64,000 nt of DNA. Source: Sphingomonas endophytica. Lineage in GTDB: Bacteria > Pseudomonadota > Alphaproteobacteria > Sphingomonadales > Sphingomonadaceae. Shown here piece by piece: positions 25,938-33,618 of the stretch; the stretch's first letter is position 1; each line of letters starts with the position of its first letter. A program made the translations under genes and the position numbers. The stretch is taken from positions 118,486-182,485 of the forward strand of contig NZ_LDTB01000008.1 in assembly GCF_001476895.1 (NCBI RefSeq). Reading direction: 5' to 3'. Under the pieces are notes generated by a model. The model was not told the DNA's origin and ran no database searches. It was given only the letters and a program-made list of their open reading frames with translations.

Positions 25938-26216
25938 ATGACCTATGGTGCCATAAATCGAGATCAAGCCGTAACGATCGCGCTGAATGCTTTGTCCTTC
26001 GTCCTTAACGATTCGTTACGCGCGGACCGCTTCATCGGCGTAACGGGCCTTATACCGGATAACTTGCGGAACAGGCTGGAAGATCCAGCGACACTTGCTG
26101 CGATTCTCTCCTTTTTGGAGGGTCATGAGCCCGACCTGATGTCCTGTGCCGACGCGCTCGGCAACAGCCCCGCCGATCTGGTCGCGGCGCGGCATGTGCT
26201 GGAGCGCGCGGCATGA
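25938..26216 (+). CDS. DUF3572 family protein
   Basis: 92 residues, mostly helical and acidic. NRDQAVTIALNALSFVLNDS and a C-terminal CADALGNSPADLVAARHVLE match the alphaproteobacterial DUF3572 family. Function unknown. Its stop codon overlaps the HAD gene start (ATGA), so the two are translationally coupled. It is divergent from divK, an arrangement common in sphingomonads as far as I recall. Confidence 0.85.
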   Translation: MTYGAINRDQAVTIALNALSFVLNDSLRADRFIGVTGLIPDNLRNRLEDPATLAAILSFLEGHEPDLMSCADALGNSPADLVAARHVLERAA

Positions 26217-26842
26217 GCCGCCCGCTGCTGATCTCCGATTGTGATGAGGTGTTGCTGCACATGGTCCGTCACTTCGCCAATTGGCTGGGCGAGGTACATG
26301 AGGTGGATTTCACGATCGGGTCGTGGGAACTGGCCAGGAGCATGAAGCGGCGTGGCAGTGGCGCACCGCTGACCCGGGAGGAGATGTTCTCCTATCTCGG
26401 CGGCTTCTTTCCCGAGCAGATGCACCGCCAGACGCTGGTCCCGAACGCGCGCGAGGCGCTGGCCGCGCTGGCGGGGCATGCCGATATCGTGATCCTGACC
26501 AACCTGGAGGATCACTGCCGCACGCATCGCATCGATCAGCTTGCGGGTCACGGCATCGCCCACCGCGTCGAATGCAACCAGGGTGGCAAGGGCGCCCCGG
26601 TCGCGCGGCTGGTGGCGGAATATGGCGCGCCGGTGACGGTGTTCGTCGATGACCTGCCACACCATCACGAATCGGTCGCACAGGAAGCGCCCGGCGTCTG
26701 GCGGCTGCACATGGTGTCGGAGCCCGGCATGGTCACCGGCGTCCCGCCGGCCCCGCATGCGCACGCACGTATCGACGACTGGCGGGAGGCGCAGGACTGG
26801 ATCGCCGCGCGGTTCGACGCGGGCGTGCCGGCGGAGGCTTGA
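26213..26842 (+). CDS. HAD-superfamily hydrolase
   Basis: 209 residues. HAD motif I is SDCDEV with the nucleophile Asp9 and Asp11. Motif II is ILTNLED (Thr), and motif IV is VFVDDLPHH. A helical cap sits between motifs I and II. The acceptor is probably a small phosphorylated metabolite, but it cannot be named. Overlaps the DUF3572 gene by 4 bp. Confidence 0.8.
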   Translation: MSRPLLISDCDEVLLHMVRHFANWLGEVHEVDFTIGSWELARSMKRRGSGAPLTREEMFSYLGGFFPEQMHRQTLVPNAREALAALAGHADIVILTNLEDHCRTHRIDQLAGHGIAHRVECNQGGKGAPVARLVAEYGAPVTVFVDDLPHHHESVAQEAPGVWRLHMVSEPGMVTGVPPAPHAHARIDDWREAQDWIAARFDAGVPAEA

Positions 26843-26874
26843 CCCGCCGCCCCGGCTGGCGGCAGGACTCGCGC

Positions 26875-27345
26875 ATGACCGACCGTATCGACCGCGCTCT
26901 CGAAGAACTGGGCCTCACGCTGCCGCAGGCGGCCGCCCCCATCGCCGCTTATGTCCCCGTCGTCGAGGCGGGTGGGCTGCTCCACGTCTCCGGCCAGTTG
27001 CCGTTCAAGGACGGCGCGGTCATGACGGGCAAGCTGGGTGACGGCACCTCGCTGGAGGACGGACAGGCGGCCGCGCAGGCGTGCGCGCTGATGGTGATCG
27101 CGCAGGTGAAGGCGCATCTCGGCAACCTTCAGCGGATCACGCGGATCGTCAAGCTGGGCGTGTTCGTGAACTCGACCGCCGATTTCACCGACCACCCGAA
27201 GGTCGCCAACGGCGCATCGGACCTGATGGTCAAGCTGTTCGGCGACAGCGGCAAGCATGCGCGCGCCGCCGTCGGCGTCGCGGCGTTGCCGCTGGGGGCG
27301 GCGGTCGAGGTCGATGCGATCATCGAGGTCGCATCCGCCCTTTGA
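26875..27345 (+). CDS. RidA/YjgF family protein
   Basis: 156 residues, the YjgF_endoribonuc/RidA fold. Hallmarks are LLHVSGQLPFKDG, GQAAAQACALMVIAQVKAHLG, VKLGVFVNSTADF and the C-terminal ARAAVGVAALPLGAAVEVDAI. Family members hydrolyse reactive enamine/imine intermediates, though this longer subgroup (TdcF/Rid2-7 like) is less well characterised. ATG 26875 is chosen over a TTG at 26839 that overlaps the HAD stop. Confidence 0.85.
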   Translation: MTDRIDRALEELGLTLPQAAAPIAAYVPVVEAGGLLHVSGQLPFKDGAVMTGKLGDGTSLEDGQAAAQACALMVIAQVKAHLGNLQRITRIVKLGVFVNSTADFTDHPKVANGASDLMVKLFGDSGKHARAAVGVAALPLGAAVEVDAIIEVASAL

Positions 27346-27376
27346 TCCGGGCGCGCGCCATCCTATCTCGCGCGCG

Positions 27377-28507
27377 ATGACCTCGCTCACCGCGCGCATG
27401 GTGGATGGCGTTTCCGCCATCCCCGCCGATCATTGGAATGCGTGCGCCGGCACCGCCAACCCGTTCGTCGGCCATGCCTTCCTGTCCGTGCTCGAGGCGT
27501 CAGGCAGCGTCGGCGGGCGCAGCGGCTGGCAGCCGGTGCCGATCGTCGTCGATGGCCCCGACGGTGCGCCGCTGGCGGTCGCCCCGGCGTATGCCAAGGG
27601 GCACAGCCAGGGCGAGTATGTCTTCGACCACGCCTGGGCGGACGCATGGGAGCGCGCGGGCGGCCGCTATTACCCGAAGCTTCAGGTCGCCGCGCCCTTC
27701 ACCCCGGTTCCCGGTCCGCGGCTGCTGCTACGCGATCCCGCCGCCGCGCCCGCGCTGATCGGCGCGCTGGAGGCGGTCGTCGCGCAGCACGACCTGTCGT
27801 CGGCGCACGCCACCTTCGTCACCCCCGGGCAACTTCCCCTGTTCGAGGCCGCCGGCTGGCTGATTCGCGAGGGGACGCAATTCCACTGGCAGAACGATGG
27901 CTATGCCAGCTTCGACGACTTCCTCGCCGCGCTCGCCAGCCGCAAGCGCAAGGCGATCCGCAAGGAACGCGCGGCGGCGGTCGAGGGGCTGACGATCCGG
28001 CATCTGAGCGGGGCCGAGATCGGCGCGCGCGAGTGGGACGCTTTCTGGCGATTCTATCAGGACACCGGGAACCGCAAATGGGGCCGCCCGTACCTCACCC
28101 GCGCCTTCTTCCCGCTGCTGGGCGAGGCGTTGGCGGAGCGCGTGCTGCTGATCCTTGCCGAGCGTGACGGGGAGCCGATCGCCGGCGCGCTCAACCTGAT
28201 CGGCGACGATGCGCTGTACGGCCGCTACTGGGGCGCCATCGAGGAGGTGCCGTTCCTCCACTTCGAACTCTGTTACTATCAGGCGATCGACGCCGCGATC
28301 GCGCGGCGGCTGGCGCGGGTGGAGGCGGGCGCGCAGGGTGAACACAAACTGGCGCGCGGCTATGCTCCGGTTGCGACTTGGTCGGCGCATTACATACCCG
28401 ACCCCAACTTCCGCCGCGCCGTTGCGGGCTTCCTCGAACAGGAACGCGCGGCGGTGGAGGGCGAACAGGCGTTCCTGGGCGAGCTGACCCCGTTCCGGCG
28501 CGGCTGA
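27377..28507 (+). CDS. FemAB-like GNAT protein (DUF482)
   Basis: 376 residues. The tandem-GNAT fold of PF04339 is seen from PFVGHAFLSVLEASGSVG near the N-terminus through QGEYVFDHAWADAWERAGG and YPKLQVAAPFTPVPGPR. Then follow KRKAIRKER and FYQDTGNRKWGRPYLTRAFF, ending GYAPVATWSAHYIPDP. FemAB relatives add amino acids to peptidoglycan or acylate other acceptors using aminoacyl-tRNA; the acceptor here is unknown. It is 31 bp after the RidA gene and probably in the same operon. It is convergent with the next gene, with 1 bp between the stop codons. Confidence 0.85.
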   Translation: MTSLTARMVDGVSAIPADHWNACAGTANPFVGHAFLSVLEASGSVGGRSGWQPVPIVVDGPDGAPLAVAPAYAKGHSQGEYVFDHAWADAWERAGGRYYPKLQVAAPFTPVPGPRLLLRDPAAAPALIGALEAVVAQHDLSSAHATFVTPGQLPLFEAAGWLIREGTQFHWQNDGYASFDDFLAALASRKRKAIRKERAAAVEGLTIRHLSGAEIGAREWDAFWRFYQDTGNRKWGRPYLTRAFFPLLGEALAERVLLILAERDGEPIAGALNLIGDDALYGRYWGAIEEVPFLHFELCYYQAIDAAIARRLARVEAGAQGEHKLARGYAPVATWSAHYIPDPNFRRAVAGFLEQERAAVEGEQAFLGELTPFRRG

Positions 28508-28508
28508 C

Positions 28509-30212
28509 CTACCGCGCCTGCTCCACGCGCAACCGCTCCAGCCGCTCTTCCTCGCGCTCGCGTCGTTCGCGCAGCGCCTCCAGCCGTTCGCGCCGGCGTT
28601 TGATCCGCTCGATCAGCCAGCGCGGCACGCCCAGTTCCTCGTCGCTCGCCTCGGGTACCACGGCGTCGTGGTCGATGCGGAACAGCACCGACTGGCTGGT
28701 CGGCGAGCGCCAGATCGGCACCAGGCCGGCGGTGAAGCGCGGATTGTAGGCGGGCGGGCGGATCAGCCACACGTAATCGAATGCCGCGCGCGGGAAGCGC
28801 GCCAGCGCATAGTTCGCGGGGCGCCACCACTCGGCCGGGCATTTGACCGAGGTGACGATCTGCGTCGGGTCATGCGCGTAGGCCCCCGCCGCCGAATAGC
28901 GCGCGGTCAGCAACTGCGCGCCCGCCATCGACCATTGGTCGTCGGTATAGGCCAGCCGCCGCTCCAGCGCGATCGCAGGCAAATGCTCCAGCCGCGACAT
29001 CCGCCAGGCATTGTGACAATTGTGCCCGACGAAACTGATCAGCCGCGCGCCGACCGGGACATGATCCAGCGCCGCCAGCTCCTCGTCGTAATCACGGTCG
29101 AATTGCCAGAAGCTGATCGTCGTGCCCGCCAGCCGCGCCGTATAGAACGCCAGCCCCAGCGTCGCCAGAACGGCGGCGTGGCGAAAGGTCGTACCCGGCT
29201 GCGGCCGGATCGCGATGACCGCGACCGCGACCATGTACGGTGCCATCCGCATGTCGGCGTAGGCCGATCCGAACACGATGCGCGGCAGCACGATATAGAC
29301 CGCCAGCATGAACAGCGCCGACAATCCCAGATGGCGCGAATAGCCGATGCGCGGATCGCGCAGCGCCTTGAACAGCACCAGGTAGATGACGGCCATGCTG
29401 CCGATATCGAACCACAGCCACCGATCGCGCAGCGCCATGACGATCCACGCGATCTTGGTCCGCCAGTAGAAGAAGTCCGCGGTCTGGCCCGTGACGTCCG
29501 CGCCCGATCGCCACGCCACCATCAGCAGCATCGGCAGCGCGAGCGGGACGCAGCCCAGCCCGGCGCGGATCAGGCTGGCGAACCAATGCCCGCTGCCGGC
29601 ATCCTTGCGGCGATCATGCTGCCGGATCAACTCGCTGGAAAAGGCCAGCACGCCCAGCACGCCCCAGCCGAAGGTATGGCATATCCAGAGCAGGCAGGAG
29701 AGCGGCACGAACACCCACGCCCGTGCCCTGATATGGCCGAGCCGCGCCATCCGGAGCCATAACCCGAACAGGCAGAGCGCCAGCCCCATCGAAAGCGCGA
29801 AGTTCACGAACCCGAACTGGACCGGATAGCCATAGGCGAGCGGCAGCGCGAACAACGCGGTGGCCGGGATCCGGCCATGCACCTCGCGCGCGATCCACAA
29901 CAGGCCGGCGACCGTCAGCATCGGAATGGCGATGACGATCAGCTTGACCGCCGCTTCCAGTCCGATCAGGGGCGCCAGCGGTTCGATCAGCAAATCGACA
30001 CCCAGGTTGCCGATCAGCGACCATTTGAACGAATACCAGTCCGCCAGCCATGGATGCGCGTCGCGATCGAGCTGGACGCGATACCGTCCCATATGCCCGG
30101 GCAAATCGACGATGGGCGGAATGTCGGGCCATAACAGGGGAATCGACGCCGCCAGCACGGCCGCGATCACGAACCACCGCGTCTGCCACCAATGAAGCCG
30201 GTCGTGCTGCAT
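28509..30212 (-). CDS. Polytopic membrane protein of unknown function with charged C-terminal coil
   Basis: 567 residues from ATG 30212. About 10 hydrophobic segments span residues 10-400. A soluble region follows, then a highly charged Arg/Glu-rich tail (about residues 520-567, RRRERLEALRERREREEE) that looks like a coiled coil. The first loop contains DLPGHMGRYRVQLD, which resembles the DxD/aspartate-rich first loop of GT-C glycosyltransferases, but the family is not certain. It starts 12 bp after the upstream membrane-protein gene ends, so it belongs to the same transcript. Confidence 0.7.
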   Translation of the reverse strand: MQHDRLHWWQTRWFVIAAVLAASIPLLWPDIPPIVDLPGHMGRYRVQLDRDAHPWLADWYSFKWSLIGNLGVDLLIEPLAPLIGLEAAVKLIVIAIPMLTVAGLLWIAREVHGRIPATALFALPLAYGYPVQFGFVNFALSMGLALCLFGLWLRMARLGHIRARAWVFVPLSCLLWICHTFGWGVLGVLAFSSELIRQHDRRKDAGSGHWFASLIRAGLGCVPLALPMLLMVAWRSGADVTGQTADFFYWRTKIAWIVMALRDRWLWFDIGSMAVIYLVLFKALRDPRIGYSRHLGLSALFMLAVYIVLPRIVFGSAYADMRMAPYMVAVAVIAIRPQPGTTFRHAAVLATLGLAFYTARLAGTTISFWQFDRDYDEELAALDHVPVGARLISFVGHNCHNAWRMSRLEHLPAIALERRLAYTDDQWSMAGAQLLTARYSAAGAYAHDPTQIVTSVKCPAEWWRPANYALARFPRAAFDYVWLIRPPAYNPRFTAGLVPIWRSPTSQSVLFRIDHDAVVPEASDEELGVPRWLIERIKRRRERLEALRERREREEERLERLRVEQAR

Positions 30213-30223
30213 GGCTCCCGCCC

Positions 30224-31999
30224 TTAGGGGGCGGAGCGTCCCTCGGGCAAGGGGCGGATGATGCGCCATGCCAGCGCGGGGCCCCGTATCGGCAGCGGCT
30301 GGAGCCAATCGAATCGCTCGCCGCGCTCCAGCCGCGCCCACAGCCCGTTCGGTGCCCGCCGTCGATTTCGCTCCATTTCGTTGGTCCCGGGACAGGCGGC
30401 GAGATAATCGGCGCGGCTGGCCAGGATGACGGCGCGCGCGGGTGCCGGCGACGCGCCGAATCCGATCATGACGCGCGCCATGGCCCAGGGAGAGCGATGA
30501 TAGCCGCCGGCGATCGCGCGGTGGCGCGTGTCGACCAGCAATCCCGGCGACAGGTCGATCGGTGCGAAGATCGTGCCGACGGGTAGCGCCGCGAGCGCAC
30601 GCATGTCGTACGAACCGTCGCAGACGGGACGATGCGCGGTCGTCGCTTTCGTCGTGGAAGGCGTTACCGTTGCGAAGGCGAGCGCCGTGGCGGCACCCGG
30701 CGCGGCGAGCAGGCCCAAGCCCAGCGTCGCGCTGAACCGCGGCAGCACGTGCGGGATCGCCCGCGCCCGCACGAACAATCGCGCCAGCAGTACGCCCGCG
30801 CCCGGCATCGCGAGCGCATTGGCGGTCGCGCTGGCGCGCAGCACCAGGATCGCGACCATTGTCGCCGCGCCGAACAGCGCCAACATGATCGTCCAGCGTT
30901 CCCGCGCCGTGCCGGCCGCATCACGCCAGGCGAGCGCGCCGCCGATCAGTCCGACCGCGGGCAACCCGAGCGACAGCAACACCACCGCCCCCTCCTGTTC
31001 CCACAGCGGGCGGCCTTCCAGCACCACCACGTACCATTGGTGATAGACGATCGGTGGCAAGGTCGCGAACGGCCCCGCCAGGCATTGCGGTGCCAGCGCG
31101 AGTAGCGTGCCGCCCGATGCGAGGCCCGCGAATGCTACGGCACCGAGCCGCGCGACTGTCCCGAAGCGCGTCGCGAGCCGGGCGAGCGTCAGCCCGACCC
31201 CCGCCACCGCCAGCACCGCCAGCCAGGCCGGCGCGACCGCGTCGCAGGCCGGCGCCCAGAAACCCGGTCCGCGCGTCGCAAGGTGGAGCAGCGCCGCCGT
31301 TCCCGCCAGGGTCAGGCCGAGCGTGCGCAGGGACGCGCCGCGCGCCGGCTGCAGCGCCCACCCGAGCGACGCCACACCCAGCATCGCCGCGACGATCGGC
31401 ATCCCTTCCAGAGAGATGGTCAGCAGCGCTGCCAGCGCGGCACCGGCAATCGCGCCGTTACGCGCGGTCGGTCGTCCGACCATGGCATGAGCCGCGACCA
31501 GCGTCAGCACCACCTGCCAGCCATGGTGATCGATACGCAGCGGCCGCATCTGCCACATCAAGGGGCCGGGCATCACGACCAGCAGCGCGGCGGCGATGGC
31601 CGCGCGTTCGGTCGACAATCGCCGCGTGATCAGTGCGATCAGCAACATCGCGGCGAGCAAGGTCAACAACGGCACCACGACCAGCATCACGTGCTCCGCC
31701 AGGACCGCGCCGAGCAGCGGACGGAGCAGTACGATGACCCCCGCGGGCAGCAGATCGACCAGCCGCGACCAGTGCATCGGGAAGTCGCCACCATTCAGCC
31801 GGTGCTGCGCGACGTCGAACCAGCTTTGTCCCGCCAGCCAGTCGCGCACCTCCAGCAACCGCATCTGGTCGTCGGCGTCGCTGAACCGTCGGACCAGAAT
31901 GTCGTCCCAGGCCAACGCGACATGCAGCAAGGCGGCGAACGCCCAGATTGCGAGGACGACGAGCGGCAGGCGCGGGCCGGCCCGGCCCGGCGCGGTCAC
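30224..31999 (-). CDS. Polytopic membrane protein, possible GT-C glycosyltransferase
   Basis: 591 residues from a GTG at 31999. The GTG overlaps the upstream stop as GTGA, and the first hydrophobic segment follows within 10 residues. About 12 transmembrane segments are visible. The first extracytoplasmic loop carries SDADDQMRLLEVRDWLAGQ and MHWSRLVDLLP; aspartates at this place are typical of lipid-sugar-using GT-C enzymes such as STT3/PMT types. I infer transfer of a sugar to an envelope acceptor, not proven. A soluble C-terminal domain faces the periplasm. Confidence 0.7.
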   Translation of the reverse strand: MTAPGRAGPRLPLVVLAIWAFAALLHVALAWDDILVRRFSDADDQMRLLEVRDWLAGQSWFDVAQHRLNGGDFPMHWSRLVDLLPAGVIVLLRPLLGAVLAEHVMLVVVPLLTLLAAMLLIALITRRLSTERAAIAAALLVVMPGPLMWQMRPLRIDHHGWQVVLTLVAAHAMVGRPTARNGAIAGAALAALLTISLEGMPIVAAMLGVASLGWALQPARGASLRTLGLTLAGTAALLHLATRGPGFWAPACDAVAPAWLAVLAVAGVGLTLARLATRFGTVARLGAVAFAGLASGGTLLALAPQCLAGPFATLPPIVYHQWYVVVLEGRPLWEQEGAVVLLSLGLPAVGLIGGALAWRDAAGTARERWTIMLALFGAATMVAILVLRASATANALAMPGAGVLLARLFVRARAIPHVLPRFSATLGLGLLAAPGAATALAFATVTPSTTKATTAHRPVCDGSYDMRALAALPVGTIFAPIDLSPGLLVDTRHRAIAGGYHRSPWAMARVMIGFGASPAPARAVILASRADYLAACPGTNEMERNRRRAPNGLWARLERGERFDWLQPLPIRGPALAWRIIRPLPEGRSAP

Positions 32000-33510
32000 G
32001 CCGCCTTCAGCGGCTTGGGCACGGCCCGCAGGCTGGCCAGCGCCGCCGCTTCGCCTTCGTTGCCACTCTCGTGATACTCGGCATCCTCGTTGACCGCCCA
32101 AACGTCGTACACGCGCGCGCCAGCCTGGATGTTGCGCACCGTCAGCATCGCGGTCATCATCGCGTGATCCTGGTTGTTGTAACGGTGCATGCCGTTGCGC
32201 CCGACGCAATGCAGGGTCGGATAGCGCCCCTCCAGCTCGCGGCGCAGCATGTCGACGTTCTGGGCATAATCCTCGTCATAGACGGGATAGGCCTTCTCCT
32301 GCCGCACCACGACGCCACCGGTCACCTGTGCCGGGTCGCAGAGGCCCAGTGTCGCCATCTCGGCGGTGGCCAGCGCGACCAGTTGCGCGTCGCTGGACGT
32401 CCAGAGTCCATCGCCCTCGAAACAAAAATACTCCAGCCCGACGCAGGCGATCGCGGGATCCGGAACCATTTCCGGCGACCAGGAGCGGAAATTCTGGATG
32501 CGGCCGACCTTTACCTTCGGATCGTGGATGTAGATCCAATTGTCCGGGAACAGGTCCGGCGAGCGGATCATCAGCGCGACGGTCAGGAAGTCGCGATATT
32601 TCAGGTTGGACGCCTCGGGCAATGCGGCGGGCAGCGGATGGATGCGGCTCGCCAGTTCGCGCATCGGCGCCGAGGAGATGACATGCGCCGCGTTGAGCGA
32701 CACCAGCCCCACCGCCCCCGTCGCGGTCACCGTCCAGCGTCCGGTCGCCTCGCTCAGCCGGAGCTGGTGAAGCGAATGGCCCATCAGCACCTGTCCGCCG
32801 CGTTCGACCACGCGGTCGCGCGCCGCTTCCCACATCATCCCCGGCCCGAGGCGCGGGTAGCGGAAATTCTCCAGCAGCGTCTTGGCCTGTCCCACGCCAT
32901 CGTTCGGACGGCGGTGCAGCCCCAGCGAGCGCTTCAGCCCGTCGACCACCGCGCCCCAGAGCGAGAGTCCCTTGATCCGCTGCGCCGCCCAGTCCGCGCT
33001 CATCCGGTCGCACGGCATCCCCCACACCTTCTCGGTGTAGGTCTTGAAGAAGATCGAGTAGAGCTTCCGCCCGAAGGCGTTGACGGTCCAGTCCTCGAAG
33101 CTGCGCACCTGCCGCTTCGGCCACAGCCTGGCCTTGGCGAAGCTGGCCATGCACAGCGTCGAACGGATCAGTCCCAGGTTGCCGAGCGCCTCGAACGCGC
33201 GCAGCGGATAGCTGTAGAATTTGCCCTCGTAATAGATACGGCTCATCCGCGGGCGTTCGATGAAATCGTTCGGCAGGATCTCGTTCCAGAGGTCGACCAC
33301 CTCCTTGGAGCGCGAGAAGAAGCGATGGCCGCCGATGTCGAAGCGGAAGCCCTCATGCTCCACGGTGCGGCTGATCCCGCCGACATAGCGCGCGTCACGT
33401 TCGAGGATCGCGACCGAGTAGCCGGCCTTGGTCAGCAGATATCCGGCCGTCAATCCGGCCGGCCCCGCGCCGACGATCGCCACGTCGACCGTATTGCCTG
33501 ACTTGCTCAT
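31996..33510 (-). CDS. FAD-dependent oxidoreductase resembling UDP-galactopyranose mutase
   Basis: 504 residues. The FAD-binding motif VAIVGAGPAGLTAGYLL lies at about residues 9-25, with GGISRTVEHEGFRFDIGGHRFF, the pattern shared by UDP-galactopyranose mutase and protoporphyrinogen-oxidase-like proteins. TYTEKVWGMPCDRM is a further hallmark of this subfamily, often found in polysaccharide loci. It ends MHRYNNQDHAMMTAML, near the flavin. It heads a three-gene unit with the two membrane proteins and is divergent (108 bp) from the 796-residue secreted protein. Confidence 0.85.
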   Translation of the reverse strand: MSKSGNTVDVAIVGAGPAGLTAGYLLTKAGYSVAILERDARYVGGISRTVEHEGFRFDIGGHRFFSRSKEVVDLWNEILPNDFIERPRMSRIYYEGKFYSYPLRAFEALGNLGLIRSTLCMASFAKARLWPKRQVRSFEDWTVNAFGRKLYSIFFKTYTEKVWGMPCDRMSADWAAQRIKGLSLWGAVVDGLKRSLGLHRRPNDGVGQAKTLLENFRYPRLGPGMMWEAARDRVVERGGQVLMGHSLHQLRLSEATGRWTVTATGAVGLVSLNAAHVISSAPMRELASRIHPLPAALPEASNLKYRDFLTVALMIRSPDLFPDNWIYIHDPKVKVGRIQNFRSWSPEMVPDPAIACVGLEYFCFEGDGLWTSSDAQLVALATAEMATLGLCDPAQVTGGVVVRQEKAYPVYDEDYAQNVDMLRRELEGRYPTLHCVGRNGMHRYNNQDHAMMTAMLTVRNIQAGARVYDVWAVNEDAEYHESGNEGEAAALASLRAVPKPLKAA

Positions 33511-33618
33511 CGCGCCTGTTCCGCTCCAACCGATGGCGCCGTCATGAAGGGAAGTGGTTGAAGGCGGGTTAACGCTGACGGTGGCGCGACGATGGTCGGC
33601 TGTTCTATAGCGCCGTGC

